Source: Actinomycetospora soli (GTDB lineage Bacteria > Actinomycetota > Actinomycetes > Mycobacteriales > Pseudonocardiaceae). From it: a stretch of DNA of 64,000 nucleotides. The notes beneath the pieces are model-generated. The model was not told the DNA's origin. It ran no database searches and was given only the letters and a program-made list of their open reading frames with translations. Location of the stretch: NCBI RefSeq assembly GCF_021026295.1, contig NZ_JAJNDA010000001.1:434001-498000 (forward strand), read 5' to 3'. A program made the position numbers and the translations under genes. Positions 7,884 through 16,071 of the stretch are shown here, in pieces; position 1 is the first letter of the stretch; every line of letters starts with the position of its first letter.

Positions 7884-8102
7884 CCTTGCGACCTCCTCAG
7901 TCGTTGGCCCCGACGACCGGTCCTGCGCCGAATCTGGCCGACTCATCGGTAGCCACACGACCGCGTTACACCCGCTTGGCCGAGCGTGATCGCTTCACTG
8001 AGTTGGCCTAGTACTCACCCCCTGTGCTTGCTCCGCCCAGACGCGCAGGTCAGGCCGTATGCCTGATCAAACTAGTCGGATCACGATGCGGTAACGGGCG
8101 GA

Positions 8103-8112
8103 GTGTCGACAC
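8103..8112. promoter_or_regulatory. GTGTCGACAC palindrome upstream of the TetR gene
   Basis: This is a perfect 10-bp palindrome in the 274-base gap between the divergent anchored-protein and TetR genes, 46 bases before the TetR ATG. It is a reasonable operator candidate, but a 10-bp palindrome can arise by chance in GC-rich DNA. Apart from this I see nothing clear in the 7884-8157 gap. Confidence 0.3.
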
Positions 8113-8157
8113 CCGTCCGGCCGCTATCTGTGTCCTCCGGAGTCGCGATCGGTCGCA

Positions 8158-8766
8158 ATGAGTGAGACTCGACGCATGACCGGCGAATCTCTCCGCGTCG
8201 AGTTCCGGCGCCAGGTGCGCGAGCGCGTGCTCGACACCGCGGCCACGCTGGCCGTCGAGCACGGGTGGGACCGCGTGCGCATCGGGGAGGTCGCGACCGC
8301 CTCGGGGGTGTCCCGACCCACCCTCTACCGGGAGTTCGGCACGAAGGACGGCGTCGGCGAGGCCCTGGTGGCGCGCGAGGCCGAGCGCTTCTTCAGCGGG
8401 ATCGGCTCGGTCCTCGAGAACAGCGCGGACGTCCCGGACGGGGTCCGCGCGTCGGTCCGGTTCACCCTCGACGAGGCCGCGGACAACCCGCTGCTGCGCG
8501 CCATCCTCACCGGCAGCCGCAGCGGCGACACCGGACTGCTGCCCTTCCTGACGACCCGCGGCGACGCGATCATCGCCGGCGGCTCCGGCCTCGTCGGCGA
8601 GTGGGTCCGGCGGCGCCTGCCGGAGGTGGACGGGCGGGTCGTCGACGACGCCGTCGACGCGATCGTCCGCCTCACCATCAGCCACCTCGTCTCCCCCGGA
8701 CTCGGCCACGCGGAGGCCTCCGACCGCCTCGCCCGGATCGCGAGCTGCCTGCTCTGCCTCTCGTGA
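8158..8766 (+). CDS. TetR-family transcriptional regulator
   Basis: This is a 202-residue regulator. The N-terminal domain contains RIGEVATASGVSRPTLYREFGTK in pieces typical of TetR recognition helices (about residues 40-62), and an all-helical ligand domain follows. It lies just upstream of a NIPSNAP-family gene on the same strand (28-base gap) and divergent from the anchored-protein gene, so either may be its target. The ATG follows SNMSxxx-like spacing with only a weak ribosome site. A second ATG lies six codons downstream. Confidence 0.85.
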   Translation: MSETRRMTGESLRVEFRRQVRERVLDTAATLAVEHGWDRVRIGEVATASGVSRPTLYREFGTKDGVGEALVAREAERFFSGIGSVLENSADVPDGVRASVRFTLDEAADNPLLRAILTGSRSGDTGLLPFLTTRGDAIIAGGSGLVGEWVRRRLPEVDGRVVDDAVDAIVRLTISHLVSPGLGHAEASDRLARIASCLLCLS

Positions 8767-8794
8767 CCCCGTCGACCCGGGTACTCCGCCGCGC

Positions 8795-9112
8795 GTGATC
8801 ACCTGCGTCGTCCGCTACACGATCGACCCGACGAAGATCGACGCCTTCGAACGGTTCGCGAACGCCTGGATGGAGCTCGTCGACCGCCACGGCGGCACCC
8901 ACCACGGCTACTACCTGCCCGGCGAGGGCGCGAGCGACGAGGCGCTGGCCCTGTTCAGCTTCCCGGGCCTCGCCGAGTACGAGATCTACCGCCGGCGGTT
9001 CGGCGAGGACCCCGAGTTCCTCGCGGCCGACCGCATCCGCGACGAGTCGGGCTGCGTGCTGCGCCACGAGCGCACCTTCATGCGCCCGCTGCTCCCACCG
9101 CACGGCCCATGA
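8795..9112 (+). CDS. NIPSNAP-family protein
   Basis: The 105-residue product is a single ferredoxin-like alpha-beta domain of the NIPSNAP type. Diagnostic parts are the start VRYTIDPTKIDAFERFANAW, the middle HHGYYLPGEGASDEALALFSF and YEIYRRRFGEDPEF. Bacterial NIPSNAP proteins are often encoded with catabolic enzymes, but their biochemical role is mostly unknown. The GTG start at 8795 directly follows the TetR gene, suggesting joint transcription. A 29-bp imperfect hairpin starts at its stop codon. Confidence 0.8.
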   Translation: MITCVVRYTIDPTKIDAFERFANAWMELVDRHGGTHHGYYLPGEGASDEALALFSFPGLAEYEIYRRRFGEDPEFLAADRIRDESGCVLRHERTFMRPLLPPHGP

Positions 9113-9183
9113 TCACGTCGAGGGGACGGTGGTGGCTGTCTTGAAGATCGACATCAGCCACCTGCGTCCCGCCGACGTGATCA
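9110..9183 (+). terminator. 29-bp imperfect hairpin after the NIPSNAP gene
   Basis: The arms are 9110-9138 and 9155-9183, with four mismatches in 29 pairs and a 16-base loop. The outer 11 bases TGATCACGTCG pair perfectly, and the TGA stop of the NIPSNAP gene lies inside the left arm. It is a likely rho-independent-like terminator or mobile palindrome. The rest of the 9113-9540 gap (428 bases) holds the repeat at 9391-9441, an exact 14-mer at 9193-9206 and the inverted repeat before alkB, with no convincing gene. Confidence 0.65.
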
Positions 9184-9390
9184 CCGGCGCCTTCCCGACG
9201 GCGGGTCGTCCCCGATCTGCCGCGCACGCCCTGTCGCGGCGAGCCGCAGCCGCCCCCGAACCTTGTCGCGGGGAAGCACCACGACGAGGCCAGGCCGCAG
9301 GGGTGGCACACCACGACAGGGCCCACACCGGACGCCCCGACCGGACGCACGATCCCGATCCGCACCGACCCGGCGTCGGGAAGAGATCGA

Positions 9391-9441
9391 CGATGTGGCG
9401 TTCCTGGCGCCCAGTGACAGCAACGACGCTTTCCTGTCACC
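9391..9441. repeat. CAACGACGCTTTCCTG repeat, copy 1
   Basis: This copy is a 51-base unit beginning CGATGTGGCGTTCCTGGCG, followed by CCAGTGACAGCAACGACG and CTTTCCTGTCACC. GTGACAG and CTGTCAC form a 7-bp stem. A nearly identical unit lies at 50817-50866, and an inverted-pair version at 57880-57935. It sits upstream of alkB, so it is not simply a terminator of convergent genes. Confidence 0.8.
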
Positions 9442-9460
9442 CGGAGAGCCGCACCCGAAC

Positions 9461-9486
9461 TGAGACAAAAACTCGGTCTTGTTTCA
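9461..9486. promoter_or_regulatory. Inverted repeat in the alkB promoter region
   Basis: TGAGACAA (9461-9468) and TTGTTTCA (9479-9486) form an 8-bp inverted repeat with one mismatch and a 10-base spacer, unusually AT-rich for this genome. It lies 55 bases before the alkB ATG and could be the operator for the TetR gene just downstream of alkB. A ribosome site (GTGAGGAG) precedes the start codon. Confidence 0.5.
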
Positions 9487-9540
9487 AGCGCGACACGCTG
9501 TCACAGTTACCGGTGTACGGGGAGCGTGAGGAGACCGACG

Positions 9541-10710
9541 ATGACCATCGAGCAGGCACGAGAGCCCGAGCTGAACGACCAGGAACCGTGGCGCGACAAG
9601 CGCCGCTACCTGTGGCCGCTGGGCACCGTGATGCCCGCCCTGCCGATCGCCGGCTACGGCCTCGTCCACGCGACGGGCCTGAGCCTGTTCTGGTGGATCG
9701 GCCCGATCATCCTGTTCGTGGTGCTGCCGGCGCTGGACCTGCTGATCGGCAAGACGGACGACAACCCGCCCGAGTCCGAGCGGGCCCGCCTGGAGGCGGA
9801 CCGGTACTACCGGTGGATCACCTACCTGTTCCTGCCGGTGCAGTACGTCAGCCTCGTCTTCACCTGCTGGGTGTGGGCCACGCAGGACCTGCCCTGGTAC
9901 AGCGACCTGGGGCTCGCCCTGACGATGGGCATCGTCTCGGGAATCGCCATCAACACCGCGCACGAGCTCGGGCACAAGCGCGAGGAGAACGAGCGCTGGC
10001 TCTCGAAGATCGCGCTGGCCACCTCGGCCTACGGCCACTTCTACGTGGAGCACAACCGCGGCCACCACGTGCGGGTCGCGACCCCCGAGGACCCGGCGAG
10101 CTCGCGTCTCGGGGAGAACTTCTGGCTGAGCTTCCTGCCGCGCAGCGTCTGGGGCTCCCTGACGAGTTCGTGGCACCTGGAGAAGAAGCGTTTCGCGCGG
10201 CACGACAAGAGCCACTGGACCTGGCGCAACGACATCCTGATCGCGTGGGCGATGACGATCGTCCTGTTCGGCGCGCTCGTCGCCGTGTTCGGCCCGACCG
10301 TCCTGCCGTGGCTGCTGCTGCAGGCGTTCGTCGGATTCAGCCTGCTCGAGGTCGTGAACTACCTGGAGCACTACGGCCTCAAGCGGCAGCGACGTGACGA
10401 CGGCCGGTACGAGCGGGTCGACCCGCGCCATTCCTGGAATGCCGACCACACGGTGTCGAACCTGCTGCTCTACCAGCTGCAGCGCCATTCCGACCACCAC
10501 GCGAACCCGATCCGCCGCTACCAGACGCTGCGCCACTTCGAGGAGTCGCCGCAGCTGCCCAGCGGCTACGGGACGATGATCGTCGTCGCCGTGATCCCGC
10601 CGCTCTGGCGCGCGATCATGGACCCGAAGGTGAAGGCGCACTACGACGGCGACCTCGAACTCGCGAACGTGCTGCCCCGCAAGCGCGCCCGCTACGGCCT
10701 CAGCGCCTGA
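9541..10710 (+). CDS. alkB: Alkane 1-monooxygenase AlkB
   Basis: This is a 389-residue integral-membrane non-heme di-iron monooxygenase that hydroxylates the terminal carbon of n-alkanes. The three histidine boxes are visible: HELGH (141-145), HNRGHH (171-176) and HSDHH (316-320). The signature NYLEHYGL precedes the third box, and hydrophobic segments flank residues 34-66, 92-113 and 120-140. There is no C-terminal rubredoxin fusion, and no rubredoxin or rubredoxin-reductase gene follows, unlike most actinobacterial alkB loci, so electron partners must be encoded elsewhere. The 3' end overlaps a convergent TetR gene by 19 bases. Confidence 0.93.
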   Translation: MTIEQAREPELNDQEPWRDKRRYLWPLGTVMPALPIAGYGLVHATGLSLFWWIGPIILFVVLPALDLLIGKTDDNPPESERARLEADRYYRWITYLFLPVQYVSLVFTCWVWATQDLPWYSDLGLALTMGIVSGIAINTAHELGHKREENERWLSKIALATSAYGHFYVEHNRGHHVRVATPEDPASSRLGENFWLSFLPRSVWGSLTSSWHLEKKRFARHDKSHWTWRNDILIAWAMTIVLFGALVAVFGPTVLPWLLLQAFVGFSLLEVVNYLEHYGLKRQRRDDGRYERVDPRHSWNADHTVSNLLLYQLQRHSDHHANPIRRYQTLRHFEESPQLPSGYGTMIVVAVIPPLWRAIMDPKVKAHYDGDLELANVLPRKRARYGLSA

Positions 10711-11282
10711 TCCTTGCCCAGGAGCTTCCCGACGAGGGCCCGTACCCGGCTGCCGGGTGCGGGCCCGTCGTCGTCCCGGCCCGCCGGCTCGAACAGCGCG
10801 GTGTAGTAGATCGGCGCGAGGAGCCCGTCGACCACCGCGTCGAGCTCGGGCACCGCTCCCCCGCGGGCGGTCTCCCGCTCGAGGATCGCCGCGATCTGGG
10901 TGCGGCGGTCGGCGGTGCAGGCGCACGACGCGGTCTCCCCGGCGCCGATCGAGGCGCGCATGAGGGCGATGGTGTCCGGGTCGGCGAGGTCGCGCGCGAC
11001 GTCGGTGGCCCAGCGCTCGAGGTCCGCGCCGAGACCGCCCGTGTCGGGCACGACCACGTCCCCGGTGAACCGGTGCTCCGCCACCGAGGCGATCAGCTCC
11101 GCCACCGACCCCCAGCGCCGGTAGACCGTCGTCGCGTGCACCCCGGCGCGCGCCGCGATCACCGGGATCGTCAGGTCCTCGGTCCGCACGCCCTCGGCCA
11201 CGAGGTCCTCGACCGCCCGGTGCACCGACGCCCGCACCCGCGCGGACCGACCACCCGGCCGCGACCCACTCGCCTCGCTCAT
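10692..11282 (-). CDS. TetR-family regulator divergent from an MFS exporter
   Basis: This 196-residue protein has an N-terminal TetR helix-turn-helix (about VIAARAGVHATTVYRRWGS, residues 40-58). It has a C-terminal domain of the TetR_C_11/C_16 kind (DLADPDTIALMRASIGAG). Two cysteines in ASCACTAD may matter for sensing, but this is speculation. It is divergent from the MFS gene across 52 bases that hold two copies of a likely operator. It is therefore probably the repressor of that exporter and of itself, while also being convergent with alkB. Confidence 0.88.
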   Translation of the reverse strand: MSEASGSRPGGRSARVRASVHRAVEDLVAEGVRTEDLTIPVIAARAGVHATTVYRRWGSVAELIASVAEHRFTGDVVVPDTGGLGADLERWATDVARDLADPDTIALMRASIGAGETASCACTADRRTQIAAILERETARGGAVPELDAVVDGLLAPIYYTALFEPAGRDDDGPAPGSRVRALVGKLLGKDQALRP

Positions 11283-11294
11283 GCCCCGATACTA

Positions 11295-11358
11295 ACGCAG
11301 CGATCTTTGCTGAACTCGTGCTAGCGTCGCCCTCGTGCAAACGCAGCGATCTGTGCGT
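11295..11358. promoter_or_regulatory. Paired operator copies between TetR and MFS genes
   Basis: ACGCAGCGATCTTTGC (11295-11310) and ACGCAGCGATCTGTGCGT (11341-11358) are direct copies 46 bases apart. The second is palindromic around GATC with ACGCA/TGCGT arms. The first lies just upstream of the TetR start, and the second overlaps the first codons of the MFS gene. This layout fits repression of both genes by the TetR product. Confidence 0.65.
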
Positions 11359-12564
11359 AGCGAGGACCGGACCCGCGCGCGGCTGTTCGCGGCCGTCGGC
11401 GGGATCGTCGTGCTGTTCCCGGCCGCCTCCAGCGTGCCGAGCCCGTTGTACCCCGTCTACCAGCAGCTCTTCGGGTTCTCGGCCGCGACGCTGACCGTCG
11501 TCTTCGCGGTCTACGTCCTCGGCCTCCTGGGTGCGCTCCTCGTCGTGGGCGCGCTCTCCGACCACGTCGGACGCCGCCCGGTCCTCGCCGGGGCGATCGC
11601 CCTCGAGGCCGTCTCCTTCGTCGTCTTCCTGACGGCGGGCGGGGTCCCGGCACTGCTCGTCGCGCGCCTGCTGCAGGGCATCGCGACCGGGGCCGCGATC
11701 ACGACCCTCGGTGCCACCATGGTCGATCTCGCCCCGCGCGAGGCCCCGCACCGCGCCGGGATGGTCACCGGCGTCGGCACGCTCGCCGGGCTCGCCGCCG
11801 GGGCGGTCGGCGCCGGCGCTCTCGTCCAGCTCGCCCCTGCCCCGACCCGGCTCGTCTGGGTCGTCCTGCTCGTCCTGCTCGCGCTCTCCGCCGTCGTGGT
11901 GGCCGTCCTCCCCGAGACCTCCACGCGGCGCGCCGGGGGGTGGGCGTCCCTGGTGCCCCGGGTGGGCGTGGCGCCGCGGCTCCGCGGTGAGGTCCTGGCA
12001 CTGACGCCGGTCCTGATCACGAGCTGGGCCCTCGGCGGGCTCTACCTCTCGCTCGGGCCGTCGATCGCGTCGACGCTGCTCGGGGTGCAGTCGCGGCTCG
12101 TCGGCGGGCTGGTCGTCACCCTGCTCTGCGGCACCGGCGCCGTGGCCTCCTACCTGCTGCGGGGGCGCCCCGTCCGCTCCCTGGTCGCCCCGGCCGCCGG
12201 GCTCCTCGCGGCCGGGACCGCCGTCACGCTGCTCGGCGTCGCGCTGGTGTCCGTGCCCGTGGCCGGACTCGGCACCGTGCTCGCGGGGGTCGGGTTCGGC
12301 GCCGCCGCACTGGCCTGCTTCGGGGTGTTCGCCGAGATCGCGGCCCCGGACGAGCGCGGCGAACTGTTCGCGACCTTCTACGTCATCTCCTACACGGCCT
12401 TCTCCGTGCCCGCCGTCCTCGCGGGGATCGGCAGCGGAATGGTCGGACTCGCGACCGCCGCGGAGGTCTACGGCGGCGTCGTCGTGGCGCTCGGAGCGAC
12501 CGCGACGGTGATCAACCTGGTGCACGCCCGCCGTCGTCGTCCCGCCTTGACAACCGCAGCCTGA
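11335..12564 (+). CDS. MFS transporter, probable drug exporter
   Basis: This is a 409-residue protein of the major facilitator superfamily with about twelve hydrophobic segments. Motif A reads GALSDHVGRRPVL between helices 2 and 3, and the helix-4/5 region carries RLLQGIATGAAITTLGATM, as in proton-driven exporters. The GTG start at 11335 is chosen because the helix-turn-helix-like first 20 residues are short and basic before the first helix. An operator copy lies over these first codons. The substrate is unknown. Confidence 0.85.
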   Translation: MQTQRSVRSEDRTRARLFAAVGGIVVLFPAASSVPSPLYPVYQQLFGFSAATLTVVFAVYVLGLLGALLVVGALSDHVGRRPVLAGAIALEAVSFVVFLTAGGVPALLVARLLQGIATGAAITTLGATMVDLAPREAPHRAGMVTGVGTLAGLAAGAVGAGALVQLAPAPTRLVWVVLLVLLALSAVVVAVLPETSTRRAGGWASLVPRVGVAPRLRGEVLALTPVLITSWALGGLYLSLGPSIASTLLGVQSRLVGGLVVTLLCGTGAVASYLLRGRPVRSLVAPAAGLLAAGTAVTLLGVALVSVPVAGLGTVLAGVGFGAAALACFGVFAEIAAPDERGELFATFYVISYTAFSVPAVLAGIGSGMVGLATAAEVYGGVVVALGATATVINLVHARRRRPALTTAA

Positions 12565-12768
12565 GTAGATTCTGAGAAGGTCCGCCCTTGACGGCTCTGT
12601 GGTTCCGGGGCCGGTTCCTTGACCGAATGATTGATGCATTCACAGACATGTGCGCATCACACGATCGGGGGACAGCTCACGCACAGCTCGTTCACAGGTC
12701 GTGATCCGATCGTGACCGGGCCTCACCGACCGGCGAGGCGATGGTTCCTTCCCCCGAGAGGATCGATC

Positions 12769-12909
12769 ATGGGCTTCTTCCTGCTGGACGGCTGCGCTCC
12801 CCCGAAGCACCGCCACCACCACCACCGTGGGTGCGGCTGCCACGAGTGCAAGCCGCAGCACTGTGAGCCGAAGCGCGAGTGCAAGCCGAAGCACTGCTGC
12901 GACGACTGA
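12769..12909 (+). CDS. 46-residue Cys/His-rich protein, likely metal-binding
   Basis: The ATG at 12769 follows a purine-rich site (CGAGAGGATCG). The product has 8 Cys (9, 22, 24, 27, 32, 38, 43, 44) and 8 His (14, 16-19, 25, 31, 42) in 46 residues, more than a third of its length. The second half repeats a CKPxHC-like unit: CKPQHCEPK then CKPKHCC. This recalls metallothioneins or metal-storage peptides, and zinc or copper binding is inferred from composition. An in-frame start at 12631 is possible, but that extension lacks the cysteine pattern. It stands alone, with 204 bases upstream holding possible promoter elements (TTGACG near 12588) and nothing else recognised. Confidence 0.7.
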   Translation: MGFFLLDGCAPPKHRHHHHRGCGCHECKPQHCEPKRECKPKHCCDD

Positions 12910-13013
12910 CGTCGTCCACGGCGCCGCGGCCCTGACCGGGTCGGGCGCCGGACACCGCGGCCGGTGACCCGTCACGGGTCACCGGCCGTTTCCGAGCACG
13001 GACGAGGGAGACG

Positions 13014-15347
13014 GTGGGCGCGCACTCGACGTCGGGGGACCAGCAGGACGGCACCGCCGAGGCGGCCGCCGGCGCGCCCGCCCTCACCCTCCGCGCGATC
13101 GTCCGCCGGTTCTGGACCTACACGCGCGGCGACCGCCCGGAGCTGGTCCTCGCCTTCGCGTTCATGGCCGCGTCGACGGCCTGCGACACCTACGTGGTCA
13201 CGATGTTCGCCCGCATCGTCGACGGCGCCACCGTGGCCCGGTCGATGTCGGCGGTGTGGCCCTCCGCCGTGGAGTGGATGGTCCTCACGGCCGTGGGCGG
13301 CCTGCTCTCGGTGATCGGCGGTTGGCTGATGGTCGGCGCCGCGGAACGCTTCGTCTTCCGGCTGCGCCACCAGGTCTTCGCCCACCTGCAGCGGCTCGGG
13401 CCGTCCTTCTTCTCGCAGCACGCGACCGGGGACCTGATCTCGCGGCTCTCCACCGACATCGACGGGGTCGAGGCCCTCGCCTCCTCCGGCATCGTCACGA
13501 CGATCATCGCGGTCGGCACCGCGATCGCCTACGCCGTGGCCGCGGTCCTGGTGCAGTGGCAGCTCGCCGTCATCGTCGTCGCCCTCGCGCCGCTGATGTG
13601 GCTGACCAGCCGGATCACCGGGCGGTTCACGCGGTCCGCCGCGCGCACCGAGCGGGCCGCGGCCGGCGAGGTCGGCACGTCCATCCAGCAGTCCCTGCAG
13701 AACCTCCCGCTGGTGCAGTCGCTCGGCACCGAGGCGGTCGAGAGCGCGCGGCTGGACCACCACGGCGAGGTGTGGTGGCGGGCCCGCGCCCGCGAGAGCC
13801 GTCTGCAGATGATCTACGCGCCGATCTCCACCATCATCCAGAGCGGCGCGCTGCTCGCCGTCCTGATCGCGGGCGCCGCCTTCATCGCGGCGGGCGAGCT
13901 GACCGTCGGCGGCCTGTTCGGCTTCGCCGCCTACCTCGGCTACCTCTACCCGCCGCTCTCGCAGCTGGGCTCGCTGCACCTGACCGTGACCTCCGCGTCG
14001 GCCTCCTGCGAGCGGCTGCTCGACATCCTCGGCGCCGACCCCGACGTGGTCGACGCCGAGGACGCCGACGACTCCCCCGTCACGCACGGCCGGGTGCAGC
14101 TGCGGGACGTCCGGTACGTCTACCCCGGCACCGGGTCCGCCGGCGTCGACGGGGTGTCGCTCGACGTGCAGCCGGGGCAGTTCGTGCTGGTCACCGGCCC
14201 GAGCGGGGCCGGGAAGTCCACGCTGACGAGGCTGCTGCTGCGCTTCGTCGACGTCCAGTCCGGCGCGATCACCCTCGACGGCGTGGACGTGCGGGACCGC
14301 GCGATCGCCGCGGTGCGCGCCGCGGTCACGCTGCTGCCGCAGAAGCCGATGCTCTTCGACCTCACCGTCCGGGAGAACATCGCCTACGCCCGCCCGGACG
14401 CGGACGACGCCGAGATCGTGGCGGCCGCCCGCGAGGCCGGGGCGCTCGAGTTCATCCGGGACCTGCCGGACGGCTTCGACACGCTCGTCGGCGAGGACGG
14501 CGCCACCCTGTCCGGCGGCCAACGTCAGCGGCTCGCGATCGCGCGGGCCCTGCTGCGCACCTCCCCGGTCCTGGTCCTCGACGAACCGACCACCGGTCTC
14601 GACGCGCCCACCGCCCGCGCCGTGCTCGACCCCCTGCGCCGGCTCTCCGGCGGTCGGACGACGATCGTCGTCAGCCACGACCTCACGCCCGCCCGCGACG
14701 CCGACCTCGTCGTCGTCCTCGACGCCGGCCGCGTCGTGGCGCAGGGCCGCCACGCCGAGCTCCTCGCCCGCCCCGGGGTCTACGCCGACCTGTGGGCCGC
14801 GCAGCAGGGCGACCGTCCCGACGCCGAGCCGGTCCCGGTCCCGGTCCCGGCCGCCCGCCCGGTGCCGCCCCGTCGGCCGCAGCCCGTGCCGGCGTTCGTC
14901 GACGCCACGACCAACCCGCTGCGCCTGCTCGCCCTCGCCGCCGCCGACGCCGCGATCTCCGCCTCCGCCGCGACCACCCGGCCGACGGCCCTGCACTCCC
15001 GTGCCGGCAGTGCGTCACGGCGTGCACCCGGTGACAAGGAACCCGGCACCGTCGCCCCGGCCGCGACCGCTCCGCCCGCCGGCCGCGGCGCCCGCCAAGC
15101 CCCGGCGCCCGCCGCCGTGCGGTCGCCGACCGCCCGCCCCACGCCCGCCCCCCGCCGGACGCTCGTGCCCGGGCCGCGGGACCCGGCGTCGGGACCGACC
15201 CCGGCGAACCGGCCGCACCCGCCGTCGGGACCATCCCGGCACGACACCGGGCCGCGGCGGCGCACCGTCGCCGACCTCGTCAGCGACGTCCCGGCCGGCC
15301 GCGCCGCCCACCGGCAGCCGGACGCGGACACCGCTCGTCCACGCTGA
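13014..15347 (+). CDS. ABC exporter half-transporter with a long disordered C-terminal tail
   Basis: This 777-residue fused permease/ATPase has a type-1 exporter membrane domain (about residues 40-335, six helices). Its nucleotide-binding domain (about 358-595) carries Walker A GPSGAGKST (395-403), the signature LSGGQRQRLAIARAL and Walker B VLVLDEPTT. Such proteins export lipids, peptides or drugs as homo- or heterodimers; no second half-transporter is adjacent. Unusually, about 180 residues follow the ATPase, rich in Pro, Ala, Arg and Thr and probably disordered. It begins with GTG after a GAGGGAG ribosome site. The substrate is unknown. Confidence 0.88.
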   Translation: MGAHSTSGDQQDGTAEAAAGAPALTLRAIVRRFWTYTRGDRPELVLAFAFMAASTACDTYVVTMFARIVDGATVARSMSAVWPSAVEWMVLTAVGGLLSVIGGWLMVGAAERFVFRLRHQVFAHLQRLGPSFFSQHATGDLISRLSTDIDGVEALASSGIVTTIIAVGTAIAYAVAAVLVQWQLAVIVVALAPLMWLTSRITGRFTRSAARTERAAAGEVGTSIQQSLQNLPLVQSLGTEAVESARLDHHGEVWWRARARESRLQMIYAPISTIIQSGALLAVLIAGAAFIAAGELTVGGLFGFAAYLGYLYPPLSQLGSLHLTVTSASASCERLLDILGADPDVVDAEDADDSPVTHGRVQLRDVRYVYPGTGSAGVDGVSLDVQPGQFVLVTGPSGAGKSTLTRLLLRFVDVQSGAITLDGVDVRDRAIAAVRAAVTLLPQKPMLFDLTVRENIAYARPDADDAEIVAAAREAGALEFIRDLPDGFDTLVGEDGATLSGGQRQRLAIARALLRTSPVLVLDEPTTGLDAPTARAVLDPLRRLSGGRTTIVVSHDLTPARDADLVVVLDAGRVVAQGRHAELLARPGVYADLWAAQQGDRPDAEPVPVPVPAARPVPPRRPQPVPAFVDATTNPLRLLALAAADAAISASAATTRPTALHSRAGSASRRAPGDKEPGTVAPAATAPPAGRGARQAPAPAAVRSPTARPTPAPRRTLVPGPRDPASGPTPANRPHPPSGPSRHDTGPRRRTVADLVSDVPAGRAAHRQPDADTARPR

Positions 15348-15457
15348 CCAGGCCATCGCTGCTCCGTCCGAGTGATCTGGTCACGGACGTGTGACGAGAC
15401 GGTCTCGGGCGTCCCTTCCCTCGTGACACGGTCGACGAGGCCATCGGGGAGGCCCAC

Positions 15458-15520
15458 ATGGACGAGCACCGCAGGACGTCGCGCCGAGGGGGCGACACGC
15501 CCGCTCCGGACGCGCGGTGA
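15458..15520 (+). CDS. 20-codon leader ORF overlapping the sigma-factor start
   Basis: This small ORF begins with ATG behind a GGGGAGG site and encodes 20 residues (MDEHRRTSRRGGDTPAPDAR). Its stop TGA (15518-15520) overlaps the GTG of the sigma gene (15517-15519), the same 4-base coupling used by real operon neighbours here. It could couple translation of the sigma factor to ribosomes arriving from upstream. Alternatively, ATG 15458 does not start a stable product and the overlap is coincidental. Confidence 0.45.
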   Translation: MDEHRRTSRRGGDTPAPDAR

Positions 15521-16071
15521 CGCCGGGCCGGGACGCGCAGGACGACGATTTCGACGCGTTCGTCCGCCGCTGCCAGCCGAGGCTGGTCCGCCGCGCGTGG
15601 TCGGTCGCGGTGCAGTCCGGCACCGACCACCACGCCCTGCTCTCGCACGCCCTCGAGGTGATGTGGCTGCGGTGGTCGGGGATCGACGCCGACGACGGGG
15701 TCCGGCTCCGGTTCGCCGGCGTGGTGATGGTGAACCGCTCGCGCGACCTGCGCCGGTCCGCGATCCGGCGACGCGAGGTGCCCGACGAGGGGGACGACGA
15801 CCGCGAGGTCCCGCCCGGGCAGTGGGGTGCGGACCCGGTCGCCGAGGTGCTGCAGCGGGAGAGCCGGTTGGCGTTCCACCGGGCCGTGGCCCGCCTGCCC
15901 GAGGAGGAGAAGAGGATCATGATGTACCGGACGCAGGAGATCGGGCTCGCGCGGATCGCGCTCGAGACCGGGTGCTCCGTCGGCGAGGTCCGCGCCGGGC
16001 TCGCCCGGGCGAAGCGGGCGCTGCGTCGTGACCTGGGGCTGCCCGCGCGGGGAGGCACCGATGGGCTCTGA
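15517..16071 (+). CDS. RNA polymerase sigma-70-like (ECF-type) factor
   Basis: The 184-residue protein has the layout of a short sigma factor. A region-2-like N-terminus (FDAFVRRCQPRLVRRAWSVA, HALLSHALEVMWLRW) is followed by an acidic linker. Region 4 has a helix-turn-helix, VARLPEEEKRIMMYRTQEIG then IALETGCSVGEVRAGLARAKRAL. The pairwise pattern matches atypical actinobacterial ECF sigmas, but I cannot assign a named group. It overlaps the next sigma gene by 11 bases, so the two are probably made together. No anti-sigma gene is adjacent. Confidence 0.78.
   Translation: MTPGRDAQDDDFDAFVRRCQPRLVRRAWSVAVQSGTDHHALLSHALEVMWLRWSGIDADDGVRLRFAGVVMVNRSRDLRRSAIRRREVPDEGDDDREVPPGQWGADPVAEVLQRESRLAFHRAVARLPEEEKRIMMYRTQEIGLARIALETGCSVGEVRAGLARAKRALRRDLGLPARGGTDGL

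Noticed and set aside
9484-12639. Minus-strand open frame of 1051 codons over alkB, TetR and MFS genes
   Set aside because: It is rich in Arg, Gly, Asp and His, has no domain pattern and runs opposite to well-supported genes; long open frames on the wrong strand are normal at this GC content.
12811-12830. CACCACCACCACC run read as an affinity tag or cloning artefact
   Set aside because: It lies inside a natural Cys/His-rich ORF with its own ribosome site and irregular flanks.
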